Assembly: GCA_028554755.1 (NCBI GenBank)
Contig: JAPTOF010000010.1
Span: forward strand, 818,501-882,500
DNA from: Cordia subcordata
Taxonomy: Eukaryota > Streptophyta > Magnoliopsida > Boraginales > Cordiaceae
DNA length: 64,000 nucleotides
Reading direction: 5' to 3'
Shown here: piece after piece, positions 24,991 through 36,855 of the stretch
Layout: every line of letters begins with the position of its first letter
Numbering within the stretch: position 1 is the first letter of the stretch
Made by a program: the position numbers and the translations under genes
The notes under the pieces: generated by a model
The model's database searches: none
Seen by the model: only the letters and a program-made list of their open reading frames with translations
Told to the model about the DNA's origin: nothing

Positions 24991-25077
24991 AATATAATAC
25001 CTTGCTGTCACATTCTAAACTCAAAATTCCGAAACACAAAATTCTTTTATATATGAGAACAAGTATAGATAATCACG

Positions 25078-26097
25078 GATAACTGCTGTAGGGAAATATC
25101 GAAACAGACTCAAAATAACAGGTGGGAATTTGTTGCCTTTTAGCTTGGAAATGAAGCTCCGCTTCCATTATCGTTCAGGGTTGTCGAATCAGACATGAAG
25201 GACCTGAAGAAAGACTTGTTTGAAATAGAAGACAGTGACACTGTGGCCATTTACTCGAATATGCGATTATGGTCCCTGTTAAGATATCCCAATCAACTAA
25301 TAGCTCTAAAAGAAGTGATTAATAGCCTGAATCCATGTGTTATGTTGGTTATTGAAGTTTAGGTACACTCAAATCAACTAAATTTTCTGGACCCTTTTTA
25401 TGAGTGTCTTCTTCTGGTCCATGCATTCTTTGATTCTCTCAATACTTGCATGGAAGGAGATGATCAGGCCAGACGAGTAGCAGAAGGGGTGCTCCTTGAC
25501 GTGCAAATTCAGAATGTCGTTGCTACAGTGGGAGAAGAAAGCATTTTTCGCTACGAGAAGATTGATTTTTGGGGTGGGGTTGTTTGCTCGGTTTGGAATG
25601 GTGGAAACAGAACTAAGCCAGTCATCTTTGTGTCAGGTACACTTGATACTCAAAAGGGTTTGCTAAATAGAGTAGTTGCACTATCGAAATGAATGGACAA
25701 TGTATGATTGACAAGTGGAAAGGTCTCCCATTGCAGTCTGTTTCTGCTTGGAAATTCCAGCAGGAAGAAAAATCAGAACAGGATGTGAATTGAGGAATCC
25801 AATATCTCAGAAAAATCGTTCCAGAGTTCTTGATTTCTAGTATTGCTAACTTTTTCACACTACATATACATTCCTTTTTCAGATAAAATTTTATGTAACC
25901 CTTTCACTCCCTCACCTAGTAAAAGTCTATACATTGAATGTCAAATCATTCATGTACAGGATCCGATTTTATATAAAAAAGTGTGAAGACATGAAAGGGT
26001 GATGTATAGTTAATATTGTTTCTTTGTTTATTTTGCACGGTTATATATAGTTAATAGTGATTGCAGCCTCTTTTTCTTTGGAAGTTCTACCAGAAGG
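25078..26097 (+). pseudogene. GRAS (type 2) 3' piece, copy F
   Basis: Same content and breakpoints as copy E. Differences from E are one-base length changes in runs of C, G or T (for example ctccgc versus ctcccgc near 25158, and the G-run near 25571). Confidence 0.86.
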
Positions 26098-26622
26098 AAA
26101 AAGTGCTTTTAAAAAAATAAAAAAACCGATCCAAACCGGCCTAGCTAATTGGCTCGGCTTATTTTACAGCTTATGAGCTCCTAGAGAAAAAAAAAATCAT
26201 CTAGCAAACTTTTTCGTTTAATTCTTTTTTGAGTTCTGAAGAAGTGTTGGTTGAATTCTTGTCTATGAATCGATCAGGTACTTCTTGGGATTTCGAAGAG
26301 GAAGATTTAAATTTAAACCTTACATTTTAAGGCCTGAACCATGATACAAGGCTTTTAAGCTTTCATGTCACGAGTCCATCGTTGCCATTTGTCTTCCCAC
26401 AGACTTTTCTTTGGGCCCTCAACTGGAAATGCATTTCCAACAACGAGAAGATTTACATCCTGTATTCTGAACTAACTTATAAGCTAGACGTCCAATGTCC
26501 GCTTGCATATAATGGCTTCAATGGGCGTGACGAAGATAATATTGATCTGGTGCATAGCTCATTCGTTAATCAATATTTTGTAGGATATTGTTGACCTTGA
26601 ACCTTCCTCGATTAAAATGCAG

Positions 26623-28397
26623 GGACAGGATTACATATTTGTTAGAGCATGTGTCCCTTTGGTGGCAAGTCTACTTCTCAAAGCCTGGAAGGAGTCAGAT
26701 GATAATTCTGATATAGATATTATTTTAGGAGGCCTGGCATCTCTGAATGATGAAATTGCATGGTTCAAGAAGGAAGCTTCCAAGTGGAATGTTGCATTAA
26801 CTAGCATTGTTCCACAGCAGCCTAATCTTGAATATTGCAGGTATTTTATTCTATGCTAATGATTGTGATCATGGGCTCATGGGCACTGCGTCACTTTCTT
26901 TTTCTGAATTTCGGTGTTTCCAGTGACAAATTGTTAATGTTAAAGTGCGCGTTTTGGTGAAGTTGCTTGGTACTGTGATAATCCCTACTAGATACAGGGC
27001 AATGAACTGCATTCTTTTGCCCTATATCAATTCAGTAACCTAAAACATTTTTGTTGCCTGTGTCAGAAATGAAAATGTTCCAAAAGCTACTGGAGCCATA
27101 TTGATTTGGCTTAACCCTGTTTCATGCAACTGTCATCATGAGTTCACTCATTTTCTCCTAGCTACGTGGAGAACTGTTGAAATTAAATCTTATCATTTAA
27201 TTGCACAATGAGGTCGATCCGCCTCGGCAATATGTGAAAGGGAAAAAAGAAATTACCTCCCAGGAGGCAAAATCATAGCTTACATGCCAATTTGATGTTT
27301 GGATAAGTTGAGTAAGGGGTGGAATAGCTAAGGTAATGTTTGTCATAGGAAAATTCTTTCGGGAGTAAGGAGAATGGCTCTAGGATTTGGTTGGAGCAAT
27401 AAATGGAGAATCAGGCTTTAATTTATTCGAGTGAAACTGAAGCACCAATAAGTTGTTTCTAGTCTCCCACTCTTGCCCCCTTCCAACACCAATCAAGGGA
27501 TGGCCAATGGGGTCTAAGAGACCTATGCACCATTCCGCTCGAGTTTTTAAATAACTATGGATAATTCCCAACTCTTTTTCCTTCCAATCTGTGAGTACGC
27601 GCAAAACTAAATATTATTAGTCAGAGATGTCAACAGTCTCAAATCCGTTCCTTCCGCCTCCCTTTATCAGCTAGTTTCACAGGAATCAAGTACTTTTTCT
27701 CCTCCTTCAGCCCTTTATGCTTATCCTCATTCTCCAGCTGTCAGAGAAACAAGAACAGGGGAAATTAACTTTGACAGTTATAAGGAATATCCCAAGAGCA
27801 ATAGGCAGAATGGAAGATTATCATTGCTAAATATAGTGATCAATTGAAGGCTCAGCAGTCCTTTTTTGAAAGATTAACTGTGGTTTTGTCTTCTTTGGTT
27901 TCTTTTGAAATGTGCAGACAATTTCAACCTGTGTAAATGCTGTTCTGTTATATATTTTAGTTTCTTGTATGTTCTCATATGCAGGTTGATCGCTCGTTCA
28001 AATGAAGTGAATTTGCTGTTAGATGTGAAATAATCAATTTTAGAATTGGATTCAATGGACAAGTTTGCCTCTTATTTGCAGATTCTTGGAAAGCCTTATG
28101 GCCCAAGACGTGGAGTATACAGTGGCTATCACAGCTTTTTGGGCTATGGGGGCTGTTTATCAAGAAAGCTTTGCCCATTGCTTGGAGGACGGTTCTAGAA
28201 CTCCAGAAGAACTAAAGGAAACTTGCCAGATGTGGGGCAGTGATGATTTTTGTCAATATTGTCGCTCTCTCCGGAGCATAGCCAACCGTATGCATGGAAA
28301 GGCTTCGGATGATGTGGTTGCAAAAGCTGAGGCTGCTTTTCTACGCGTTCTTGAGCATGAAGTTGATTTCTGGAACATGAGCCGTGGGGAAATCTAA
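26623..28397 (+). pseudogene. TENA_E copy 3 without exon 1 (partly diverged)
   Basis: Exon 2 (26623-26840) is identical in protein to copies 1 and 2. Exon 3 (28082-28397) is a distinct version: [47 protein letters not shown], ending [12 protein letters not shown]. The reading frame of exons 2-3 is open with intact splice sites, but exon 1 is missing as in copy 2. Sequence is near-identical to the other copies up to about 27605 and then diverges by several percent, so this copy is a mosaic. It is called a pseudogene because the start and first 53 codons are gone. Confidence 0.78.
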
Positions 28398-29195
28398 TGC
28401 CCATCAGCAGCCAGCTTCTGCTTGTCGATGTAAATGCTTCCGTGTGCTGATATGCTTCAATACTCTGGTTCAAAGAGGTTGCGTTCTTTGTATATTATTC
28501 TGTTTAACTGCCTGGAAGTATCTGTTGTCCATAAAATAAGGGAATTGGATTGTTTGAAACCCTGCAAGTATGTAACCTTCCAATAAACTGTCTCTTGTAC
28601 TCTTTCTCTAATGTTTGCGCACATTAGTTTGCTAAAATGGAAAGTATCTCAAACTCAATATTAATCATTTCTAGTATCCGAGAATAATTCGTTCGTCTTA
28701 TGTTACAGTTAGATTGGATAATGATCTATGCATAAAAATCTGCAGGCTCGTGTTTGTTCTGACCCACAGAAATTAGAGAACTCAAGAAAGGGGTCCGGAT
28801 TGCAGCAGACTAATCACTTTCAAAGAAAATAAAAGACTTTGTAAATCCAAGAATACAAACAATTGAACAAGAGAAAAAATTGCAACTTCTTCATTAAATC
28901 CGAACAAATGTTACACAACTAAGATAAAACAACCTAGAAGATTACAACTTTGAGCCAAATCAGCCCAGCTAGTGTCACTAGTTGACAGAAATTATCTGTG
29001 TTCTGTCGAAAATCGTATTGATAACCTCTCGTGATTTATAAGAACGTAGCATGAAGGCCGGGAGTTTTCTGCAACACTCTTTTAAATGTAGAAGGTTATT
29101 AGGTTAGTAAAGTGATATGGTTTCACACACGAAATTTCAACAAAACATAGTCAAATTTTTTGTCCTCTGTTGGCAACGACAAGGGCGTGATCTAA

Positions 29196-29290
29196 GGGTA
29201 TATTTAGGTCGGCTTTTTCCCATGAAAAATTATTTTTTTTATATATAAAAAAGAAGACACTTTTTGAGAAAAGTCAATCCGAACAAGCCC
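29196..29290. mobile_element. Short MITE abutting the bZIP stop codon
   Basis: Left end gggtatatttaggtcggc and the reverse complement of the right end (gggcttgttcggattgac) are imperfect inverted repeats. The last base of the element coincides with the G of the bZIP TAG stop (29290-29292 on the minus strand). Confidence 0.5.
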
Positions 29291-29727
29291 TAAAAGTACG
29301 TGTCCCCAGCAGAGGTCATAACCGGCTGATACTGAACTGGGAGCTGCCATGGCTGAAGCCAAGGATCACCCTGATGCATGTTCACCGAGGAATACTCATT
29401 TGTCTCGTTGAAATAGCTCAAGACCATCTCCATGGACTCCAACCTCTTTCTTAGCTCTTCACGTTGTGCTCCCAGGATTCTATTCTCAGACTCAATAGGC
29501 TGATAACATTCCATGATCTCATTGATTCTCATCACCATCTCATGGTTCCTGTTGGTTAAGTAAGCCACCTGGTCATTCAGGTCCTTTATGTGCTGCTCTC
29601 TCTTCATCCTGGATCGCCTCGCCGATTCGCGATTCGATATCATTCTCTTTCGTTTCCTCTCGTCCGTGATGATGGCATAACGATCATCCTCGCCTGAACT
29701 TGAACTCGTAGCCTTCATAGATGCCAT
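29290..29727 (-). CDS. Group S1 bZIP transcription factor (bZIP53/bZIP11-like)
   Basis: Intronless, 145 aa, the usual size for S1 bZIPs. Start chosen at ATG 29727 (MASMKATSSSSGEDDRYAIITDE), which fits family N termini better than the in-frame ATG seven codons upstream. The basic region KRKRMISNRESARRSRMK carries the N-x7-R pattern. A leucine-zipper-like heptad region follows (residues about 44-95: IKDLNDQVAYL to REELRKRL), and the C terminus is PWQLPVQYQPVMTSAGDTYF. S1 bZIPs act in the nucleus on ACGT-type elements, often as heterodimers with group C bZIPs, in energy and amino-acid control. The leader contains the sucrose-control uORF (29818-29904), so translation is predicted to fall when sucrose is high. 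It is the only living member of three copies in the window. Confidence 0.93.
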   Translation of the reverse strand: MASMKATSSSSGEDDRYAIITDERKRKRMISNRESARRSRMKREQHIKDLNDQVAYLTNRNHEMVMRINEIMECYQPIESENRILGAQREELRKRLESMEMVLSYFNETNEYSSVNMHQGDPWLQPWQLPVQYQPVMTSAGDTYF

Positions 29728-29817
29728 AATATAATACCTTGCTGTCACGTTCTAAACTCAAAACTCCGAACTACAAAATTCTTTTAAATATGAGAACAAG
29801 TATAGATAATCACGGAT

Positions 29818-29904
29818 TCATGAGAAAACATAAAACCAATACAAGAAAGCAACTGAGAAGGATTGAACAAGCTTAACTCTATGATGAAGAGTAATGAAAC
29901 TCAT
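29818..29904 (-). promoter_or_regulatory. Conserved sucrose-control uORF in the bZIP leader
   Basis: A 28-codon ORF from ATG 29904 to TGA 29818, 90 bp before the main start codon. Its C-terminal core reads LVQSFSVAFLYWFYVFS and then stop. This matches the conserved SC-peptide of S1 bZIP leaders (bZIP1, 2, 11, 44, 53), which stalls ribosomes when sucrose is high. The conserved residues end exactly at the stop codon, as in the family. The mechanism is known for the family and inferred here. Both duplicated bZIP copies lack it. Confidence 0.95.
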
Positions 29905-30068
29905 ATCAAGGGAAATACTAGTGGTAAGTATTATTGAAATTGCTAAGCAAAAAAACCATGGTGAAACTTTTTTAGAAGCTTAATATGAGAAAAATGTGAA
30001 ACTAGCTAGGCAATTCTTTTCGAGATACAAAGTGGGAGAAAAGTGTAGAGGCAGCGTTATCCAATTGA

Positions 30069-30078
30069 CTATATATAG
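30069..30078 (-). promoter_or_regulatory. Probable TATA box of the bZIP gene
   Basis: tatatata lies about 165 bp upstream of the uORF start and about 345 bp upstream of the bZIP ATG, leaving room for the leader that contains the uORF. No transcription start was mapped. Confidence 0.45.
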
Positions 30079-32090
30079 AAAATCCTCAGTAGGCTTATTT
30101 TGACATTTGGATAGGAATCTTCCTGGGAGAGAAAGTAGATACTAAATATTTGGATAAGGTTACTGCTAAATAATTTTTCCTTTTTTTTTTTTTCACATCA
30201 AACTTCCCATGAATATGATTCTACGAATTCTTCGCAACCGATACAATTTCAAGTACAATGGCATGTTTCAATGTATACATTATGTTAGTTACGAGTTTAA
30301 TTTTTTTAAGTTTCTCATGGGTCTAATTCGACTTGAGTGTGGATAGACACTCACATACGGTCAAATATAATTGGACCAGGTGTTAATTCTAATATCATGT
30401 TAAGAATTTTAAGGTTCCATAACCAATTAGTATTACTGTATTAGGAGAAGTAGTCCAAAATTTTTTTGTAGAAGGTAATTCTGATAATTATGTGAAGCTT
30501 TATCGTCATATGTTATGTGTTATCTGAGAAGTTGACCTGTGGGCTGCCATTTGTATTTTTTATAAAATAGCAATAAAACAAACCTCATCCAAATTCGAAT
30601 TGAATACGAGTGCATTTTCTTCTAGCTTCCTTAAAGTAAAAGCTACGCAACATAGTCAATCTAGTGATAATTTTTTCATTATCCCTTATTTCTTCTGGAA
30701 ATATATAATAAAACGACTTGCCTAACCCTTTTTTTTCTTTTTGTGAGACTTGCGTAAGTTGCTTTTTTCCAACATATTAAAATCCTTTGTGCATTTTTCA
30801 TAGTCAATGTGAATGAGAAAGAAAAGCGTTTTCATTTGCAATTTGAATTGCGTAGGGTTTTCTCTAAACCATTATTATTAATTAATTTAATTATTGGTTG
30901 AATATTTTATCACACGTTAGTGCACTAAAATAGTAACTAGGCCACAGATGGTGCAATATAAAAAAGTAGCTTTTAAAATAGTTAGCCACCCATGTTAGAG
31001 AAATAAAATAATATTTGAAATATTTAGCCACATGCTAGTGCAATAAAATATTAACAATGCAACGGAGGGCACTTTTAACATGTCTATTTTGTCAAGTTGA
31101 AATAATAATAAATTGGTAACTCAAAACATTGTTTACCAAGTCAAAAAATAAATATTAACCATAAAATTATTAATGTGATAAGTCTTAAAAATAACTAATC
31201 GATGACTTGAAAGCTATACATATAGTTTATAAATTCAAATATTTAATTGACAAATTGCCAATGTGATAAGTCCTAAAACTCATTGATTGATATTAGATAA
31301 CTCAAAAACTATATAGTTGACCAAATCAATAATCGTGATAAGCTATCTTAAGCAGCATTATACTTAATATTTGTAGCTTGGTAGTATATGACTTTCATAT
31401 TCTCATATGATAAAAAGCTGCAAAATCATATATTATCCTCTCCAAATATTTTTAATTATCCGTTAAGCGCAGGTGGATTTGGACTTTTCCAAAGCCATCC
31501 ACATCTTTTTAGAACCTTCTTACCATTTCCATTTCTCTAAAAGTATGCCACATGCTTTATTTTGATTGATGCAGACCCGCTTAAAAGTTAAAACTAGAGC
31601 TTTTTTTTCCTCCGCCACCAACCCATCCGATCGATAGAAAGAAAGCAACTTTAGACGCCCAGAACAAAAATGAAGCTACTTGGAACTAGCAAAGGAGCAT
31701 TTTTGCTTTCCTGAGACATTGATTTTCCTAGTCATCGATTGTCCTCGTTTCCAGGTAGGGTCCTGCTAACAGGTGAATTGGATTTTGACGAGGGGGTGTG
31801 ATTTAGTATCACTATTCTTTATTTGAGAAATATCCGTTTTGAATTTGAGTCATCATAAAATAAAAGATAAAAAATAAAATGTATGTTATCTTTTATAGTT
31901 TATTTAATTAATTAATTATTTACTGTGTTTTAAAACTTACCACATTACCTTTTATGCTTTTCAAACGATGACACATAATTTCTTACTTAGCATTTTCCAT
32001 CAAAATTAATTTATTTTGCATTATACATGCCTTTTTTTTTTTTTTTGCATATATGACAACTAAAACTTGAGGTGTACTATTTTTTCACAA

Positions 32091-32114
<24 letters not shown>
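32091..32114. repeat. (AT)12 microsatellite
   Basis: Uninterrupted alternating A and T in AT-rich intergenic DNA. Confidence 0.9.
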
Positions 32115-32121
<7 letters not shown>

Positions 32122-33803
32122 TATTTTTAGCTAATAAAATTCAAATAATAATGTAAAAAAGCGAAGATTGTGCCACCTTTTAAAAAGTGCAAGAAGGTAA
32201 TTTCGTAATTAGCTAATTATGTAAATCATAGGGGGTGATGCACATTTTACCTAAAAATAAGTAAACTAGATTTGAACCTTTTAATAATATATAACGTTGG
32301 CAGAGAAATTTGATTATAATATATCATCTAAATCTTTTCTTCATAAATATATTACTTTATCTCAAATTAATAAATATATCTAATTGTAATATTTTAACAC
32401 TATGAAACAATTTAAATCCGTGGCCGAACACTTGCAAAGAATCTATCTCGGTGAGCTCGACAACCATTTCCTAGATAATTAAAAGAATTAGAAGCAAATC
32501 GAATCGGACAAAAATTGGTCCAAAGAATAACACAAGTAACAATATGATTATTTGTGGATTAGTTTAATTAATTAAAGAATGTGAAGATCATTTCAAACCG
32601 AAAGTTCCTTAATTAATTTCAATCATCTTTTACATCACGCAAAACACAAAAACCAAGTGTCCACAAAAATAAGATAACCATTGTTGACCAAAAACATGCT
32701 AAAAGTCGAGTCGAGATTAAAAAAATTCAATCTTAAAAAAATTTATTACACATCAAGACAAAAACATATGTCAAACATGGAAAAACACAGCCCACTTTAA
32801 CACATACGACCATATTTAATTAATTTGTTAGTATCGAAGTGCATGCATCATCACCTAAATGCTTCCAAATAAATCCAAAATATTTGACTCAGTTTTGATC
32901 TACTAGTGGTTTGGCCACTGTTTCTAGTCTAAAGGTTTTGATTCTGTGTGTTAACTTTGCTGATAAAGTCGAATCTAAGTGGAAAAGGAAAAGGAATAAA
33001 TAAAATAGAAGTTTTTGAATGTTCTTATGTAATTCTTTATGGTTAAAGGTTCAAATTTTAAAATTATATCTTTTTATTATAAATATTAATATGGGTGGAC
33101 AACATAGTGCCATGCAATGGTGAAACTAGGATTCTTATCGAAGATGGTCAAGAAAATATATATTAACAGAAGTCTATAAATAAAGGTAGTATTTTTATTA
33201 GCAAATTGTCCGTATATTTTACTGGTTTTAAAATTAGGTCACGACTCATGTGTTATTTGGTTAATTTTGTAAGACTAATGTTGTCAGATAAAATACATTA
33301 ATAAAATTTATTTTATTCTACTAAAAATTAAATATATTTAGTTTTTCCTCATAAAAACATGTAATTTTAAATAATAAGAGGTGTACATTAAAAAAAATCT
33401 CGATAATATTAAAATTTATACATAATAATAATTATTTTTTATATTCAAGGCTTTATCAAATCCTATGCATTAGGTCTTTGACAGAGTTAGGACACCGTTC
33501 GATCACATTATTACACAATAAAATATATAAATTTAACATAGATCTCCAATGCCATTCTGTTCAGAAAAAAAGAAAGAAAGAAAAAGAAAAAATCTCTTTA
33601 TTAAAGGAAAAAAGAGAAAACTTTTTTTGGATAACTATTGGTTGATCAAGTTACAAGCCGCCACAAATAAAATATTATTACTGAAATGGTTCGATACATT
33701 CCCAAAGATTGGCTAGGGCTATGTAATGACCATGAGAAGCCAAATTTATCACGTCAAGAATTGGGCTTTGACAAATACAAACAAAGTAGGTGTTGATTGA
33801 TCG

Positions 33804-33806
<3 letters not shown>

Positions 33807-33860
<54 letters not shown>
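33807..33860. repeat. (AT)27 microsatellite
   Basis: 54 bases of perfect alternating A and T, likely to vary between individuals. Confidence 0.95.
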
Positions 33861-33864
<4 letters not shown>

Positions 33865-34713
33865 GCACCTCCCTATATTAATGTGAATGAGCTTAATCAC
33901 TATTAATATCATAACGAATTTAAAACATAAGTCTGGTGATAAATATCGTGTCTTTGGATTTTTAACATGATATTGATGTTCAATATTCTGATTTACGTAA
34001 ATCAGAGTATTTGATCATGATCATTTTATGCGATCTGTGTATATGTATGAACACAATGAGAAATGTACTACAAAGTACCAAAAGTATTATTCCTTAATAT
34101 TTGCTTCACCTATGAAGGCCAATGCTCATTCTGCCTTCAAACATCAAAGATGTTTTTTGATCTATCGCTAAATACATCCAACATAAATTATTAAAATTTG
34201 CTTGCGCTATTTATCCTTGTCTATAATTGTCTATTCTGTTAGTTTCATGTACATGAGATCTAAGAATAATTTAAACAATTTAATCTTATTACAACCTCAT
34301 TAATTTAGGTAACGTGACATCACAAAAATATGGTGGTAATGCTAGTGGATCCGTGCATATATAACTAAAAATGGGAGCAAGTACTTTTTGACTGTTGAGT
34401 AGTAAGTATAAGCTGCAGTAGATGCAGCTTCAAATGAAATTATGAACATCTCTTTTGTTTCTCAACATTAAACCATTGAAACTTGACAAGATTTAATCTA
34501 CAAAAGAAAGGCCAATTTCGAGCAACGATATCTAATAATTAAGCATGAAACTCAAAAGAGTTTTGGAAGTTGATAATTTGACTTCAAAATACAATGAGTG
34601 TGCCATTACAAGTTCTTCCTCACCTCTCTGCTTTCTAATTCCCTCTTCTTCCAACGACCTATTCTTGCTAGTTAGATAGTTCTCCATACATGCATCAATT
34701 TCCAACTGCAACT

Positions 34714-36855
34714 TCAATCCCTCCAACGGTGGCCACAGCTCGGGTTGCAACAAACAAAGAACAGAGTCATACCTTCTTCACCCCTAGCAGTCGCCTGCAG
34801 ATTTATCGGGAAGGAGAAAACAATGAGTGAACATCTTTCTGAAAATATGTGAAAGAGTCACAAAGTATGTCGCTTGATTTATGAAACCTGCTTACGACAT
34901 GAGGAGAATTATACCAATGCATAAACTGGTCACAAAAACTACTATTGTTAAGTACTCAGTCGGTATCTAGCTCCAAATTCAATGGTGGACAAAATAATTT
35001 ATATATACTAAAGTTTCTTAATTTTCCTTAGATAACACCACCTTGGAAACATAAGTGAACATATTTCTGAAAAGCTATTCTCCAATCTAGTAAAGCAATC
35101 TTAGTGAGAGAGAAGAAGGTCAAAGCAGTTTACTTTATTCAGAATGACAAGTCTATTCCTTGACTTGTTTAAAATCATGTGAGCTCAAGAAATATTGAAT
35201 ATAAGCAGAAACTCCCAGAGGAAAAGGCTGCATTCATGCTGATGATCAAAGGCTTCTTCCAGATGCTATATCAGAAGATAGGACTATAAAGTTGGAATAC
35301 TAAAGAACAGAACAAGCTCATGTAATTATCAATCGCAAGACTAACAGATGCTTCTCTCGGACTCAGTTGGACAAAAACGGTAGTGAAGGCAGAATATCAA
35401 AATTAAATGCATTAGGACGAACCCTAGCGGCAGTGGCCCATAGAAGCTTCAACACTCAATAATACTGAAAGCAGGAAGTATAACCTGAAAGAAGACAGCT
35501 TCTCCATGACCACATTGAGTACAACGAACTGATTTTGTACGTGGAAGAGTTGGATCAGCAGCTACATCCTGCAATACTTGGGTGCGTTCTCCAACAGAAT
35601 GGTGTATTTCATTTCTATATACACAATTGTTATCAGCAGCTTCCTGTCAATTATAACTAATTTAGCGAGGAATAAAAGAGTGGCTGAACATCACAAAAAT
35701 ATATCAAAACAGTAACATATATGCATACACCTAACTGGATCCAGAAAAAGTCAGAAGAAATTGTGAACCAGGAGTTGTTGTATCAGACATCCACTTAAGT
35801 AAACAACCAAGAAGCCAATTACTCAGTTCAGACCCAAAGAAGCAATTTTGACAGAAAGGTAAAACTCAGAACTCAGAAGCAACTGCCTAAATTCCAAATT
35901 GCTAAAATTTGCAGCAAACAGAACCAAACAAAATCAGAACCTCACTTCACCAGGTGGGATCAGCTTACGACCAAGATAACAGTAAGCACGATTTTGAACC
36001 AGCCCCCCAGACTACGCCATACTAGAAATGTCATCTCTACCTATAATTGTACATTTCGAGAATATTTACGACATCATTTTTTTTTCCTGACTTATATAGG
36101 GCCTATTTGGACTGGCTTTTTTCATGAAAAAGCACCTTTTTCTTCAAAAAAGCACATCGTTTTGCAACAAGTATTTGAATTAGATTTCAAAAAAAAGTGA
36201 AACTCCGAGAAAAGCTCAATTTCAGCCCTTTTCAGAAACCAGAAATTTTTTTAGCTTTTTCAAGGATGCATTTTTTCCAAAAATTTCAGGGGGAAAAAAA
36301 AAGTGCTTCTAGAAAAAGCCAACCCAAACAAGCCAATAGTGGCTGCCAGGGCACAACTACAATAGATGCCTGTACAGTAAATAATTTATCATTTCAGAAC
36401 AAAAGGACCAGTGTGCACAAAGCTCTCAGCTTTGTGTGCAAACAGCAAACTTGCCTAGTATTCTTACAAGAAATTTCTCCAAGATAACAACTTTACCAAC
36501 ATATATCATATATTAACAACCATAAACACACACATAGACGAGTTTGTACGTGTGTAGAGGCCCTAAAGCTTTAAACCCTAAACCCTAAGCTCTATTTATG
36601 ATATACCTAAAAACACACACCTGATGATCACAGTTACGGCAAGCAAATAGAAGAATCTTCTGCTCTCTGTCTTCTTTTGGGTACAGAATGTTGTTGCTGC
36701 ATTAGCACACAAAAATTAAAAAACCAAAAAAAAAAAAAGTATCAGCAAAACGTTTCGAGATAAATTCATAAATGTGCTTTGTGTGTGTGTGAATATACAT
36801 ATATAACATTGGTGTAGAGGACATACCATTCACGGCAAAATTTCATGGTACTCAT
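34714..36855 (-). CDS. NRPB9: RNA polymerase II subunit RPB9
   Basis: Four exons on the minus strand: 36827-36855, 36621-36696, 35485-35643 and 34714-34794. All introns are GT-AG and the frame closes at 114 aa, the usual plant RPB9 length. The first zinc ribbon uses Cys7, Cys10 (codon split by intron 1), Cys29 and Cys32 (MKFCREC...FACRNC). The second uses Cys76 and Cys79 ([14 protein letters not shown]) and cysteines in [15 protein letters not shown]9 sits at the jaw of polymerase II and supports TFIIS-dependent proofreading; plant RPB9 paralogues also serve Pol IV and V. These roles are known for the family. Intron 2 contains a MITE (36099-36334) and a double telo-box near its start. Confidence 0.96.
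36099..36334. mobile_element. MITE in RPB9 intron 2
   Basis: Ends gggcctatttggactggc and the reverse complement of gccaacccaaacaagcc form imperfect inverted repeats of about 20 bp, with A/T-rich arms containing aaaaagcac words. It belongs to the same family as 45960-46154. No clear target-site duplication was found. Confidence 0.65.
36573..36588. promoter_or_regulatory. Double telo-box-like motif (aaaccctaaaccctaa)
   Basis: Two joined plant telomere-type repeats lie about 35 bp inside RPB9 intron 2. Telo-boxes near the 5' ends of growth and translation genes are known regulatory words. Function here is inferred only. Confidence 0.4.

Larger units (their letters stand above)
21359..26097. repeat. 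4.74-kb tandem unit, copy 2
   Basis: The left join is ...agaaggaaaaagtgctttt: GRAS 3' UTR sequence fused to the MITE core of TENA_E intron 1. Content and order equal copy 1. Copy 2 ends with another GRAS 3' piece and the same join to copy 3 at about 26098. Confidence 0.9.
30100..34700. other. Gene-free AT-rich intergenic region
   Basis: No reading frame with family likeness was found on either strand. The stretch holds bZIP upstream DNA, poly-A/T tracts and two (AT)n microsatellites. No transposase or reverse transcriptase remnants were recognised. Confidence 0.6.
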
